A stretch of 57,380 nt of DNA from Clostridioides difficile (GCF_900243075.1 NZ_OEZH01000074.1:1-57380), one strand, 5' to 3'; counted from the stretch's first letter, positions 34,378-44,758 are shown. The notes: a model not told the origin generated them from the sequence alone. Translations and numbers: made by a program.

Positions 34378-35430
34378 ATGAATATCATAAGTAATAAAAT
34401 AGATGAATTAAAAGAAGATTTATTAAGTGATATTATAGATATTGTAAAAATACCTAGTGTTAAAGGGGAGTCAGAAAATGGCTTCCCTTTTGGCGAAAAA
34501 GTAGGGGAAGCACTTAATAAAGCATTAGAAATTTCAGAAAAATTGGGATTTAAGATTAGAAATTTAGATAATTATATTGGTTATGCAGAATATGGAGATA
34601 GCGAAGAATATGTCTGTGTAATTGGGCATGTAGATGTTGTACATGAAGGAGAAGGTTGGAAGTATCAGCCTTATGAAGGAAAAGAAATTAAAGGAAGAAT
34701 TTATGGCAGGGGAGTATTAGATAATAAAGGTCCTATAATGTCTGCTTTATATGGATTATATGCTATTAAAGAATTAAACCTAAAATTAGATAAAAAAATT
34801 AGGATAATATTTGGTACAAATGAAGAAAGTGGATTTGAAGATATACCATATTACTTGAAAAAAGAAAAAGCACCTATTATGGGATTTACACCAGATTGTA
34901 AGTATCCTGTTGTGTATGGTGAAAAAGGTATGGCTAAGATTAGAATCAAAAGTGAAAACAATTATGAAGAAGATACATTCTTAGGTTTTATAGAAAGTAT
35001 GTCTGAAAATGTGCTTGTTACATATAAAGAGCTACATAAAGAAAATAGTAATATTATATTGGATATAAAGGTAAAATACGATTTTAGTTATAAGCTAAAA
35101 GATGTGTTAGATGAGATAAAATGTAGTTTTCCAAGTAGTATTGAGATAGAGGTAATCTCTAATTTTAATCCTGTATACTTTGATAAAGAAAGTAAGCTTA
35201 TTAAAAAACTTCAGCTAGCTTATGAAAGGATAACATCATTAGATGGAACTCCAGTAACGACTAATGGAGGGACATATGCAAAAGTAATGCCAAATATAGT
35301 TCCATTTGGGCCTTCATTTCCAGGGCAAAAAGGAATAGCTCATAATCCTGATGAATACATGGACATAGAAGATATAATATTAAATGCAAAGATATTTGCA
35401 AATGCAATATATGAATTGGCAAAGGAGTAG
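34378..35430 (+). CDS. M20-family dipeptidase (PepV/carnosinase-like)
   Basis: A 350-residue di-zinc peptidase. Metal ligands are visible: His84 and Asp86 in IGHVDVVHEG, Asp in GRGVLDNKGP, the catalytic Glu pair in TNEESGFED, and the last His in GIAHNPDEYMD. PepV-type proteins are usually about 470 residues, so this is a shorter member with a compact lid domain. AAGGAG precedes the ATG. In this operon it would free amino acids from short glycopeptides or dipeptides after or before the glycosylasparaginase step. Confidence 0.85.
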   Translation: MNIISNKIDELKEDLLSDIIDIVKIPSVKGESENGFPFGEKVGEALNKALEISEKLGFKIRNLDNYIGYAEYGDSEEYVCVIGHVDVVHEGEGWKYQPYEGKEIKGRIYGRGVLDNKGPIMSALYGLYAIKELNLKLDKKIRIIFGTNEESGFEDIPYYLKKEKAPIMGFTPDCKYPVVYGEKGMAKIRIKSENNYEEDTFLGFIESMSENVLVTYKELHKENSNIILDIKVKYDFSYKLKDVLDEIKCSFPSSIEIEVISNFNPVYFDKESKLIKKLQLAYERITSLDGTPVTTNGGTYAKVMPNIVPFGPSFPGQKGIAHNPDEYMDIEDIILNAKIFANAIYELAKE

Positions 35431-35432
35431 TT

Positions 35433-36107
35433 ATGTTAGAGATAATAGGAATGACAGTAGAAGATGCTAAAATTATAGAAGATTGTGGTGCAGATAGAAT
35501 AGAGTTAGTTAGTGCCTTAACTGAAGGTGGGTTGACACCAAGTTTTGGTCTTATAGAAAGAGTTGTTAACAGTGTAAAGATACCTGTGAACGTAATGGTA
35601 AGACATCATGCGAAAAGTTTTGTATATAGCAAAGAAGATATAAGTATAATGCAAAAAGATATAAGCGTAATTAAAGAGATTGGTGCTAATGGAGTTGTGT
35701 TTGGGGTATTGGATAAAAACAACAATATAGATGAGAAAAATCTAAATATTTTATTGAAATGTTGTGATAATCTTGATGTTACATTTCATAGAGCTATAGA
35801 CGAATCAAATACAATGGATAGTGTTAAAACTTTGAAGGATTATGATAAAATTACAAACATACTAACGTCAGGGGGTAAAGGAAGTATAGTTGATAACATA
35901 CAGATAATAAAGAATATGATGCTTAGTTCTAATCACATAAAAATTCTTTTAGGTGGAGGACTTAATTTTAATAATATAGAAAGAATAAAGGAATCAACTA
36001 AAGCAAGTAATTTTCACTTTGGTACAGCTATTAGAATAAATAACAGTCCTTTTGAAGATATAGATAGACAAAAGCTTAAACAGCTCGTAAATATAATTTC
36101 AAGATAG
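35433..36107 (+). CDS. cutC: CutC-family TIM-barrel protein
   Basis: A 224-residue protein of the CutC ("copper homeostasis") family: LEIIGMTVEDAKIIEDCGADRIELVSALTEGGLTPS at the N-terminus is diagnostic, and VMVRHHAKSF and VTFHRAID follow in the barrel. The family's copper role is doubtful, and CutC genes often lie near glycoside or sugar-acid catabolism. It begins 2 bases after the M20 gene with AAGGAG upstream, as last gene of the PTS operon. No clear terminator follows. An enzymatic role in sugar breakdown is the more natural reading of this context. Confidence 0.88.
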   Translation: MLEIIGMTVEDAKIIEDCGADRIELVSALTEGGLTPSFGLIERVVNSVKIPVNVMVRHHAKSFVYSKEDISIMQKDISVIKEIGANGVVFGVLDKNNNIDEKNLNILLKCCDNLDVTFHRAIDESNTMDSVKTLKDYDKITNILTSGGKGSIVDNIQIIKNMMLSSNHIKILLGGGLNFNNIERIKESTKASNFHFGTAIRINNSPFEDIDRQKLKQLVNIISR

Positions 36108-36660
36108 TTATAGATAAAAATATAAAATACTTAGTTTAAATAAAGAGTGTGAGTTAATTATAATTTGGGTATATGAATGTTAATAGGTATCAAATATGAA
36201 ATTATTGTTGAGGATGCTTTATCACTTTTGGATAGTATTAAATATAAATAATGAAAGAAAAGATAGAATATGGAGGTTTTAGAGGGTTTATATTTATAAA
36301 AAATTTATAAAAGTTAAATGGCATATAATACATATAATTTCCTAAAATTACCAACTTATGACATGAATTCACATATTAATAAACAATTAATGGAGATTTT
36401 TGTGGATAGAAATGGATATAAGTAGTAGTAAAAATAGCTTTAAATAAACAAAAACAAGAGTTATTAACAATTTTATCCACATTATCCACAGGTATTTGTA
36501 ATAATATTAATCCACATGAGTATTAAGATAACTAAAAATAATAAATAATTCTATCAATTGAATAGAAAAAATCATAAAAGTCAATAATAAAAAGAGGATT
36601 ATGAGAGTTCGTGTAGAATATATTATTTAAAGTATAAATTTTCTTATACTGGCATAATTG
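36108..36660. other. intergenic region upstream of hpf containing a DnaA-box cluster
   Basis: About 550 bases with no gene. The notable content is a group of DnaA-box-like 9-mers between 36401 and 36516; the rest is AT-rich without a frame that I can support. Confidence 0.6.
36401..36516. promoter_or_regulatory. DnaA-box cluster
   Basis: Two perfect consensus boxes TTATCCACA sit head to tail without spacing at 36473-36481 and 36482-36490. One-mismatch boxes lie at 36508-36516 (TAATCCACA, same strand) and 36401-36409 (TGTGGATAG, opposite strand). No dnaA or dnaN gene is nearby, so it is not oriC. It may titrate DnaA or let DnaA regulate hpf. Confidence 0.6.
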
Positions 36661-36675
36661 AAGGGAGATGTACTT

Positions 36676-37227
36676 ATGAACATAATTATATCTGGAAAAC
36701 AAATCGAATTAACTGATGCAATAAAAAATAAAATCGAAAGCAAACTAAGTAAGTTAGATAATTACATTCATCCAGACACTGATGTAAAAGTTACAGTAAG
36801 TGCTAGAAAAGCAAGACAAAAAATAGAAGTAACAATAGCTACTGTAAATGGACCTATAATTAGAGCAGAAGATATGCAGGAAAATTTATACACAGCTATA
36901 GATGTGGTATACGATAAATTAAGTAAACAATTAAAAAAATATAAAAAGAGATTACAAGATAAACATAAAGATAACAAGAGTATAAGATTCCAAGATGCAG
37001 AGATAAATCTAGCTGATGAACAAGAGGATTATGGAGATGAAAATCAAGAGTTAGTAATTCAAAGACGTAAAAAATTTAGTGTTAAGCCAATGAGTGAAGA
37101 AGAAGCTGTATTACAGATGGAGTTAATAGGACATGATTTTTATATGTTCAAGAACATAGATTCAGATGAAATAGCAGTAGTTTATAAGCGTCATAATGGT
37201 GGATATGGTATAATAGAACATGAATAA
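36676..37227 (+). CDS. hpf: long-form ribosome hibernation promoting factor HPF (RaiA/YvyD)
   Basis: Binds the small subunit and dimerises 70S ribosomes to inactive 100S particles in stationary phase or stress. The 183-residue product has the N-terminal S30AE domain (about 1-100, MNIIISGKQIELTDAIKNKIESKLSKL) and the C-terminal dimerisation domain (about 125-180, RRKKFSVKPMSEEEAVLQMELIGHDFYMFKN), so it is the long form. ATG at 36676 is chosen because AAGGGAG lies 8 bases upstream; the TTG at 36658 precedes that element. secA follows, the common clostridial order. Confidence 0.95.
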   Translation: MNIIISGKQIELTDAIKNKIESKLSKLDNYIHPDTDVKVTVSARKARQKIEVTIATVNGPIIRAEDMQENLYTAIDVVYDKLSKQLKKYKKRLQDKHKDNKSIRFQDAEINLADEQEDYGDENQELVIQRRKKFSVKPMSEEEAVLQMELIGHDFYMFKNIDSDEIAVVYKRHNGGYGIIEHE

Positions 37228-37250
37228 AGCAATTTAGATTTAATCATATT

Positions 37251-37284
37251 AGCTATCGATAAATAAATTATCGATAGCTTTTTA
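37251..37284 (+). terminator. terminator of hpf
   Basis: AGCTATCGATA pairs perfectly with TATCGATAGCT around a 7-base loop, followed by five T. Confidence 0.85.
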
Positions 37285-37358
37285 AATTAATATTAAAAGT
37301 ATAGTTTTTATGGTAAAATGAATAATAGTACAATAAAGAACGAGGAGAGATGTAAAAT

Positions 37359-40034
37359 ATGAGCTTTATGGATAATTTATTCAACATGGCAGATAAAAAA
37401 GAATTAAAAAAGTTCAATAAAACTGTTGATATAATAGATTCATTAGAACCTAAGTTTGAATCTATGGCAGACTTGGAACTTAAAAATATGACAAATATAT
37501 TTAAAGAGAGATTAGCAAATGGTGAAAGTATAGATGATATACTTCCAGAAGCTTTTGCAGTAGTTAGAGAAGTTTCTAAGAGAGTGTTAGGACTTAGACA
37601 CTACAGAGTTCAAATGATTGGAGGTATAGTTCTACATCAAGGAAGAATAGCAGAAATGAAAACAGGTGAAGGCAAAACTTTGGTTGCAACTGCCCCTGTT
37701 TATTTGAATGCGCTTACTGGAAAAGGGGTACATGTTGTAACAGTAAATGATTACCTTGCAAAACGTGATAGAGACCAAATGGCAAAAATCTATGAGTTTT
37801 TAGGAATGAGTGTAGGTGTTATTATACATGGTCAAAATCCAAAAGTTAGAAAAGAGCAATATGATTGTGATATAACTTATGGTACAAATAATGAGTATGG
37901 ATTTGACTACTTAAAGGACAATATGGTAATACACAAAGAGCAAAGAGTTCAAAGAGGATTAAATTATGCTATAGTGGATGAGGTTGACTCTATACTAATA
38001 GATGAGGCTAGAACACCACTTATAATATCTGGACCTGGAGACAAATCAACTCACTTATATTCAGATGCAAATACATTTGTTTTAACTTTAAAACCAGATG
38101 ATTATGAATTAGAAGAAAAAGATAAGGCTGTATCTCTAACAGCGTCAGGTATACAAAAAGCAGAAGTATATTTTAATGTTGATAATATAACAGATATATC
38201 TCATACAGAATTATATCATCATATAAATCAAGCTTTAAGAGCACATGTAATAATGAAGAAAGATGTTGATTATGTTGCTAAAGATGGAGAAATAGTAATA
38301 GTAGATGAATTCACAGGTAGACTTATGTTTGGTAGAAGATATTCAGAAGGTTTACATCAAGCAATAGAAGCTAAAGAAGGTCTTAAAATACAAAGAGAGT
38401 CCAAAACATTAGCTACTGTAACATTCCAAAATTACTTTAGAATGTACAAAAAACTTTCTGGTATGACTGGTACAGCAAAAACAGAAGAAGAAGAATTTAA
38501 AGCAATCTATAAAATGGATGTTTTCCAAGTGCCTACTAATAAACTTATGGTAAGAGAAGATTTACCAGATTGTGTATACAAAAGTGAAGCAGGTAAGTTT
38601 AATGCTGTAGCTCAAGAAATAATTGAAAGACATAAGGTTAATCAACCAATACTTGTAGGTACAGTATCAATAGAAAAGTCAGAGTTATTGTCACAAATAC
38701 TAAAGAAAAAAGGTATTAAACATGAAGTATTAAACGCTAAACATCATGATAAAGAGGCAGAAATAATAGCACAAGCTGGTAGACTTGGAGCTGTTACAAT
38801 AGCCACTAATATGGCTGGCCGTGGTACCGATATAGTTCTAGGTGGGAACCCAGATTTCTTAACTAAGAGAGAAATGAGAAGAAATGGATTTAAAGAGGAA
38901 ATAGTAAATAGGGTAGATACTCCAATAGAAGGAATACCTGTAAAAGGAAATGAGATTCTATTTGAAGCTAGAGCAGAGTATGAAAAACTATTTGAAAAGT
39001 TTAAGCAACAAACACAAGAAGAACAAAAACAAGTTATAGAAGCAGGTGGACTTGCTATAATTGGTACAGAAAGACACGAATCTCGAAGAATAGATAACCA
39101 GTTGAGAGGTCGTGCTGGTCGTCAAGGTGACCCGGGTAGTTCAAGATTTTATATAGGTCTTGATGATGACCTTATGAGATTGTTTGGAAGTGATAGAATA
39201 TCTGGAATCGTAGATAAAATCGGTCTTGAAGAAGATATGCCTATAGAACATAGAATATTGTCTAAATCTATTGAAGGAGCACAAAAGAAAGTCGAAGGTA
39301 AAAACTTTGGAATAAGAAAGCATGTACTTCAATACGATGATGTTATGAATAAACAAAGAGAAATAATATATGCAGAGAGAAAGCGTGTACTAGAAGGTGA
39401 AGATTTACAAGAACAAGTACAATCAATGACTCATTCTATAATAGAAGAAGCGGTTACTCTTTATACGCAAGATAAAGGATTTGATGAAGAAGGATTTAAA
39501 GAACATATGTATAATCTGTTCTTACCAAAAGGTAGTATAGAAATCCCAGAAATAGAAAAACTTAATCCAGTTGAAATAACAGAAAAAGTTTATGAAATAG
39601 CTATGAAGATATATACTTCAAAAGAAGAACAAGTTGGATATGAGAGAATGAGAGAGGTTGAGAGAGTAATCTTACTTCAAGCTGTTGATAACCATTGGAT
39701 AGACCATATAGATGCTATGGACCAATTACGTCAAGGTATAGGTCTTCGTGCTGTAGGTCAACAAGACCCAGTTATTGCCTATAAAATGGAAGGTTTCGAC
39801 ATGTTTGATGAAATGAATAAACATATCAAGGAAGATACTGTAAGATATTTATTTAATATAACAATAGAAACTCCAGTGGAAAGAAAAGCAGTTGTAGATG
39901 TTGAAAATCTATCTTCTCCATCAGATGGAACACTTCCAACAAGTAAAACAGTTAAAAAAGATGAAAAAGTTGGAAGAAATGACTTATGCCCTTGTGGAAG
40001 TGGTAAGAAATATAAAAACTGTTGTGGAAGATAA
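37359..40034 (+). CDS. secA: preprotein translocase ATPase SecA
   Basis: Motor ATPase that drives unfolded preproteins through SecYEG. The 891-residue protein has the full SecA layout: Walker A in [11 protein letters not shown] near residues 102-112, [12 protein letters not shown] as motif II, the preprotein cross-linking domain, motif [18 protein letters not shown], the helical scaffold and a C-terminal SEC-C zinc motif [13 protein letters not shown]. The zinc motif and length mark it as housekeeping SecA1, not an accessory SecA2. An extended -10 (TGGTAAAAT, 37311-37319) lies upstream. prfB starts 14 bases after the stop. Confidence 0.97.
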   Translation: MSFMDNLFNMADKKELKKFNKTVDIIDSLEPKFESMADLELKNMTNIFKERLANGESIDDILPEAFAVVREVSKRVLGLRHYRVQMIGGIVLHQGRIAEMKTGEGKTLVATAPVYLNALTGKGVHVVTVNDYLAKRDRDQMAKIYEFLGMSVGVIIHGQNPKVRKEQYDCDITYGTNNEYGFDYLKDNMVIHKEQRVQRGLNYAIVDEVDSILIDEARTPLIISGPGDKSTHLYSDANTFVLTLKPDDYELEEKDKAVSLTASGIQKAEVYFNVDNITDISHTELYHHINQALRAHVIMKKDVDYVAKDGEIVIVDEFTGRLMFGRRYSEGLHQAIEAKEGLKIQRESKTLATVTFQNYFRMYKKLSGMTGTAKTEEEEFKAIYKMDVFQVPTNKLMVREDLPDCVYKSEAGKFNAVAQEIIERHKVNQPILVGTVSIEKSELLSQILKKKGIKHEVLNAKHHDKEAEIIAQAGRLGAVTIATNMAGRGTDIVLGGNPDFLTKREMRRNGFKEEIVNRVDTPIEGIPVKGNEILFEARAEYEKLFEKFKQQTQEEQKQVIEAGGLAIIGTERHESRRIDNQLRGRAGRQGDPGSSRFYIGLDDDLMRLFGSDRISGIVDKIGLEEDMPIEHRILSKSIEGAQKKVEGKNFGIRKHVLQYDDVMNKQREIIYAERKRVLEGEDLQEQVQSMTHSIIEEAVTLYTQDKGFDEEGFKEHMYNLFLPKGSIEIPEIEKLNPVEITEKVYEIAMKIYTSKEEQVGYERMREVERVILLQAVDNHWIDHIDAMDQLRQGIGLRAVGQQDPVIAYKMEGFDMFDEMNKHIKEDTVRYLFNITIETPVERKAVVDVENLSSPSDGTLPTSKTVKKDEKVGRNDLCPCGSGKKYKNCCGR

Positions 40035-40048
40035 TCTCGGAGGATTAA

Positions 40049-41156
40049 ATGTTAAAGTTACAAGAGTATAGACATAGTATGGAGCATATAGCTTCAAATT
40101 TAGAAGAATTGAGGGTTTCTCTTTGACATAGCTTCGTTGATAGAAAAAATACAAATCAATGAAGAAAAGATTAATAAACAAGACTTCTGGAACGATAATG
40201 AGGTCGCTCAAAGAGTACTTCAAGAAAATAAATCTTTAAAAGAGACATTAGAAGAATATGAAAGCTTAAAAAATTTATTAGAAGATATAGAAGTATTGAT
40301 TGAAATAGGCATAGAAGAAGAGGATGATTCTGTAGAAAGAGACATAGAAAAGTCCATAGAGTCAATAGAAGAAAAATTATCTGAAATAAAAATAAAAACT
40401 CTTCTAAATGGAGAGTATGATAAAAATAATGCTATATTATCTATAAACGCTGGTACTGGTGGTTTGGATGCTCAAGATTGGGCTCAAATGCTTTTGAGAA
40501 TGTATATAAGATGGTCAGAAAGTAAAGGTTATAAAGTTAAACTCTTAGATATAATATCAGACCCTGAGGCTGGAATAAAGACAGCTACAATTCTTGTAGA
40601 AGGAACAAATGCTTATGGATATTTAAAGAGTGAAAAGGGAGTTCATAGGTTGGTAAGAATATCTCCATTTGACCCATCAGGAAAAAGGCATACTTCATTT
40701 GCATCTATAGATGTAACACCAGAGCTAGATGAAAATATCGAAGTGGAAATTAATCCATCAGATTTGAAGATAGACACATATAGAGCATCTGGTGCTGGAG
40801 GTCAACATGTAAATACAACTGATTCAGCAGTTAGAATAACACATATCCCTACAGGTGTAGTAGTTCAGTGTCAAAATGAAAGGTCTCAACATCTGAACAA
40901 AGATAGAGCTATGAGACTTTTAATGGCAAAGTTGATAGAATTAAAAGAGTTAGAACAAAAAGAAAAAATAGAAGATATACAAGGAAAATACTCACAAATA
41001 ACTTGGGGTAGTCAAATTAGGTCATATGTTTTTCAACCATATAAGCTGGTTAAAGACCATAGGACAAATGCTGAGTTTGGAAATGTAGATAGTGTAATGA
41101 ATGGAAATATAGACTTGTTTATTAATGAATACTTAAAAATGAATAAAACAGTTTAA
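40049..41156 (+). CDS. prfB: peptide chain release factor 2 (RF2), with programmed +1 frameshift
   Basis: Recognises UGA and UAA stops and triggers peptide release. The gene starts ATG at 40049 with CGGAGG upstream, reads 25 codons to an in-frame TGA at 40124-40126 and continues in the +1 frame, giving about 368 residues. The shift site CTT TGA C is canonical and has a Shine-Dalgarno-like GAGGG a few bases upstream. Low RF2 lets ribosomes slip, so the protein regulates itself. The downstream frame contains the peptide anticodon region SPFDPSGKRHTSFAS and catalytic GGQ in GAGGQHVNTTDSAVR. Position after secA is the usual Firmicutes order. Confidence 0.96.
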
Positions 41157-41221
41157 TAAATATGCACTGTAATAAAGATATACGTATAGGAAGGTTAGTG
41201 TTTAATATGCACTTACAGCAC

Positions 41222-41262
41222 TTAGGCTGAGGACTACAACCCTCAGCCTTCGTTCTGTCTTG
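41222..41262 (+). terminator. terminator after prfB
   Basis: TAGGCTGAGG pairs with CCCTCAGCCTT around a short loop, followed by a T-rich CGTTCTGTCTTGTT rather than a pure T-run. Confidence 0.6.
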
Positions 41263-41300
41263 TTATACTTATGAAAAAACTAACATTAGGAGTGAATAAA

Positions 41301-43442
41301 TTGGATATAAATCAAATCTTAAAAAAAGAATTTAATCTTAGAGATGAACAAATAAATAATACATTAAAACTTATTGATGAAGGAAATACAATACCATTTA
41401 TAGCTAGATACAGAAAAGAAATGACTGGCGAAATGAGTGATGTTACATTAAGAGAATTCTATGAAAAATTGATGTATTTGAGAAACCTTCAAAGTAGAAA
41501 AGATGATGTAGTTAGACTAATAGATGAACAAGGTAAGTTAACAGATGAAATAACACAAAATATAGAAAAAGCAAAAACATTGCAAGAAGTAGAAGATATA
41601 TATGCTCCATATAAGCAAAAGAAAAGAACTAGAGCAACAATAGCAAAAGAAAAAGGACTAGAAAACTTAGCATTGTCAATACTAGAGAATAATTTAGATA
41701 GTATAGAAATAGAGGCAAAGAATTATGTAGATGAGGAGAAAGAAGTTCTTTCTGTTGAAGATGCTTTAAAAGGTGCTAGAGATATAATTGCAGAATTAGT
41801 ATCAGATGATGCTAAGGTTAGAAAGTATATAAGAGAATTAGCTTTAAGAGAAGGCATGATAGTTAGCAAAAACTCTACTGATGAGAAATCAGTTTATGAT
41901 ATGTATTATGATTATAGTGAAGCAGTAAAAAGCATGGCTCCACACAGAGTTTTGGCAATAAATAGAGGAGAAAAAGAGAATTTTTTAAAGGTTAAGTTAG
42001 AAATAAATAATGATAAAGTTTTAAATTACATAATAAATGAATATGTAAATGATAAAAATTTTAAAAATAAAGAAGAAATCGTAAGTTCAATAGAAGATTC
42101 TTATAAAAGATTAATTTTTCCATCAATAGAAAGGGAAATAAGAAATCATTTAACAGAAATAGCTCAAGAAAGAGCTATAAGTGTATTTGGAAAAAATGTT
42201 AAAAGTTTATTACTTCAACCACCAGTTAAAGACAAAGTTGTTATGGGATTTGACCCTGCTTTTAGAACTGGATGTAAAATAGCTGTAGTAGATAAAAATG
42301 GTAAACTACTAGATTATACAACCGTATATCCAACAGACCCTCAAAATGATGTAGAAGGAGCAAAGAAAGTTTTAAAAGGATTGATTGAAAAATACGATAT
42401 AGATATAATTTCAATTGGCAATGGGACTGCATCCAGAGAATCAGAGACTTTTGTATCAGAAATGATAAAAGAGATAGATAGAGAAGTGCAGTATGTTATA
42501 GTTAGTGAAGCTGGAGCATCTGTTTATTCAGCATCTGAACTTGCAAATGAAGAACATCCAGATATAAATGTATCAATAAGGGGAGCTATATCTATAGCTA
42601 GAAGATTACAAGACCCATTAGCAGAACTTGTAAAAATAGACCCTAAAAGTATTGGTGTGGGTCAATATCAGCATGACTTAAATAAAAAGAGACTAGAAGA
42701 AGTACTAGATGGAGTTGTTGAAGATTCTGTAAATAGTGTTGGAGTAGATTTAAACACAGCATCATACTCTTTGCTAGAACATATTGCAGGAATAAGCAAG
42801 ACCATTGCAAAAAATATAATAGCATATAGAGAAGAAAATGGAGATTTTACATCAAGAGCACAACTGAAAAAAGTAAAAAGACTGGGACCTCAAGCATTTA
42901 CTCAATGTGCTGGATTTATGAGAATTTTAGAGGGCAAAAATCCACTAGATAATACAGGTGTGCATCCTGAAAGTTATGACATATGTAAAAAAATGATTGA
43001 GATAATTGGGTACTCTTTAGATGATGTAAAGAATAAAAATATAGAAGAAATAGATGAAAAAATAAAAGAGATTGGCTTGAAAGAATTAAGTGAAAAACTA
43101 GAAGTAGGACAAGTTACTTTAAAAGATATCATAGCTGAAATCAAGAAGCCAGGAAGAGACCCAAGAGAAGAAGGTATAAAACCTATACTTAGAACAGATG
43201 TCTTAAAAATTGAAGATATACAAGAAGGTATGACTTTAAAAGGTACAATAAGGAATGTTGTAGATTTTGGTGCATTTGTAGATATTGGAATAAAAAATGA
43301 TGGATTAGTTCATAAATCAGAAATGAGTAATAGCTTTGTAAAAGACCCTATGAGTATTGTTACAGTAGGTGATATAGTAGATGTAAAAGTCATTGGAATT
43401 GACTTAAATAAAAAAAGAGTCGCCTTATCAATGAAAAAGTAG
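41301..43442 (+). CDS. tex: Tex-family RNA-binding transcription accessory protein
   Basis: A 713-residue Tex protein: N-terminal helical HTH region, a YqgF/RNase H-like domain (MGFDPAFRTGCKIAVVD, about 315-440), helix-hairpin-helix DNA-binding motifs (AGISKTIAKNIIAYREENG and LKKVKRLGPQAFTQCAGF), and a C-terminal S1 RNA-binding domain (GMTLKGTIRNVVDFGAFVDIG). The TTG at 41301 is preferred since AGGAG lies 8 bases upstream and the product begins (M)DINQILKKEF; an ATG at 41271 is possible. Tex supports transcription and toxin expression in several bacteria. Confidence 0.93.
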   Translation: MDINQILKKEFNLRDEQINNTLKLIDEGNTIPFIARYRKEMTGEMSDVTLREFYEKLMYLRNLQSRKDDVVRLIDEQGKLTDEITQNIEKAKTLQEVEDIYAPYKQKKRTRATIAKEKGLENLALSILENNLDSIEIEAKNYVDEEKEVLSVEDALKGARDIIAELVSDDAKVRKYIRELALREGMIVSKNSTDEKSVYDMYYDYSEAVKSMAPHRVLAINRGEKENFLKVKLEINNDKVLNYIINEYVNDKNFKNKEEIVSSIEDSYKRLIFPSIEREIRNHLTEIAQERAISVFGKNVKSLLLQPPVKDKVVMGFDPAFRTGCKIAVVDKNGKLLDYTTVYPTDPQNDVEGAKKVLKGLIEKYDIDIISIGNGTASRESETFVSEMIKEIDREVQYVIVSEAGASVYSASELANEEHPDINVSIRGAISIARRLQDPLAELVKIDPKSIGVGQYQHDLNKKRLEEVLDGVVEDSVNSVGVDLNTASYSLLEHIAGISKTIAKNIIAYREENGDFTSRAQLKKVKRLGPQAFTQCAGFMRILEGKNPLDNTGVHPESYDICKKMIEIIGYSLDDVKNKNIEEIDEKIKEIGLKELSEKLEVGQVTLKDIIAEIKKPGRDPREEGIKPILRTDVLKIEDIQEGMTLKGTIRNVVDFGAFVDIGIKNDGLVHKSEMSNSFVKDPMSIVTVGDIVDVKVIGIDLNKKRVALSMKK

Positions 43443-43590
43443 ATAAGTTTATGTATGATTATAATGCCCAAACTCTATGTCTGTAAACACGATTCATAGA
43501 ATATATAAATATTAAAAAATGTAAAAGTATTTTGTAAGAAAATAGTGTTAAAAAGAAGTACGATAGTCTTGAAAATCAGGAGGAAAATGA

Positions 43591-44757
43591 ATGGTTTTTA
43601 TAAAAAATGGTAAAATAAATACCATAACAAATGGGATAATTCATGGAGATATCCTTATAGAAGAAGGAAAAATAATAGAAATAGGAAAAGATTTGATAGC
43701 ACCTTTGGATGTGGATGTAATAGATGCTAGTGATAAACTTGTGTTTCCTGGATTTATAGATGCTCATACTCATTTAGGTTTGTGGGAAGATGGTATAGGG
43801 TTTGAAGGAGCAGATGGAAATGAAGAAACTGACCCAATAACACCACAACTAAATCCTATAGATGGAATCAATCCAATGGATAGGACTTTTAAAGAAGCCT
43901 TTGAAGGTGGAATAACTTCTGTTTGTACAACTCCTGGAAGTGCAAATGTTATGGGTGGTCAATGTATAGCTATAAAAACATATGGAAAAAGAATTGATAA
44001 AATGGTAATAAAAAATCCAGTTGCATCTAAAATAGCATTTGGAGAAAATCCAAAGAGTTGTTATGGTCAGGATGATAAATCTCCTCAAACTAGAATGGCT
44101 ATAGCAGCATTGATTAGAGAAAATTTAAAAAAAGCAGAAGAATATCTAGAAGATATTGATATGTATGAAAGTAATGATGACGAAGATTGTGAAAAGCCTG
44201 AATACGATATAAAAATGGAAAGTTTAATACCTGTTTTAAGAAGAGAAATTCCTTTCAAGGCGCATGCTCATAGAGCAGATGACATGTTTACAGCAATAAG
44301 AATTGCAAAAGAATTCAATTTAAAGCTTACATTAGACCATTGTACAGAAGGTCATCTTATTGTAGATGAATTAATGGAGGAAGGATTTCCTGTAATAGTA
44401 GGTCCATCTTTATCAGAAAGGTCTAAATTTGAACTTAGAAATTTGACATTTAATACAGCTGGAATACTTTCAAATGCAGGTCTTAATGTATGTATAATGA
44501 CAGACCATCCAGTAATACCAGTTCAATATCTTCCAATCTGTGCAGGTATTGCAGTCAAGCATGGTATGAAAGAAGAAAAAGCAATAGAATCAATTACAAT
44601 AAATCCAGCTAAGATTTTAGGGATAGAAGATAGAGTAGGCTCTATAGAAGTTGGTAAAGATGCAGACATAGTAATTTGGGATAATTCTCCACTGGAGATT
44701 CAAAGTAATGTACTTTACACTATAATAAATGGCAAAGTAGTATATGAGAAAAAATAA
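43591..44757 (+). CDS. amidohydrolase (imidazolonepropionase/dihydroorotase-like)
   Basis: A 388-residue metal-dependent hydrolase of the amidohydrolase superfamily. The N-terminal beta-sandwich is followed by FPGFIDAHTHLGLWEDG with the HxH zinc site, then PFKAHAHRADDM and LTLDHCTEGH for the later metal ligands, MTDHP for the catalytic Asp, and the closing sandwich with VGSIEVGKDADIVIWDNSPLE. The substrate cannot be fixed from sequence. AGGAGGA precedes the ATG by 4 bases. Its stop lies 1 base before the FMN riboswitch promoter, so it is a separate unit. Confidence 0.87.
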   Translation: MVFIKNGKINTITNGIIHGDILIEEGKIIEIGKDLIAPLDVDVIDASDKLVFPGFIDAHTHLGLWEDGIGFEGADGNEETDPITPQLNPIDGINPMDRTFKEAFEGGITSVCTTPGSANVMGGQCIAIKTYGKRIDKMVIKNPVASKIAFGENPKSCYGQDDKSPQTRMAIAALIRENLKKAEEYLEDIDMYESNDDEDCEKPEYDIKMESLIPVLRREIPFKAHAHRADDMFTAIRIAKEFNLKLTLDHCTEGHLIVDELMEEGFPVIVGPSLSERSKFELRNLTFNTAGILSNAGLNVCIMTDHPVIPVQYLPICAGIAVKHGMKEEKAIESITINPAKILGIEDRVGSIEVGKDADIVIWDNSPLEIQSNVLYTIINGKVVYEKK

Positions 44758-44758
44758 C

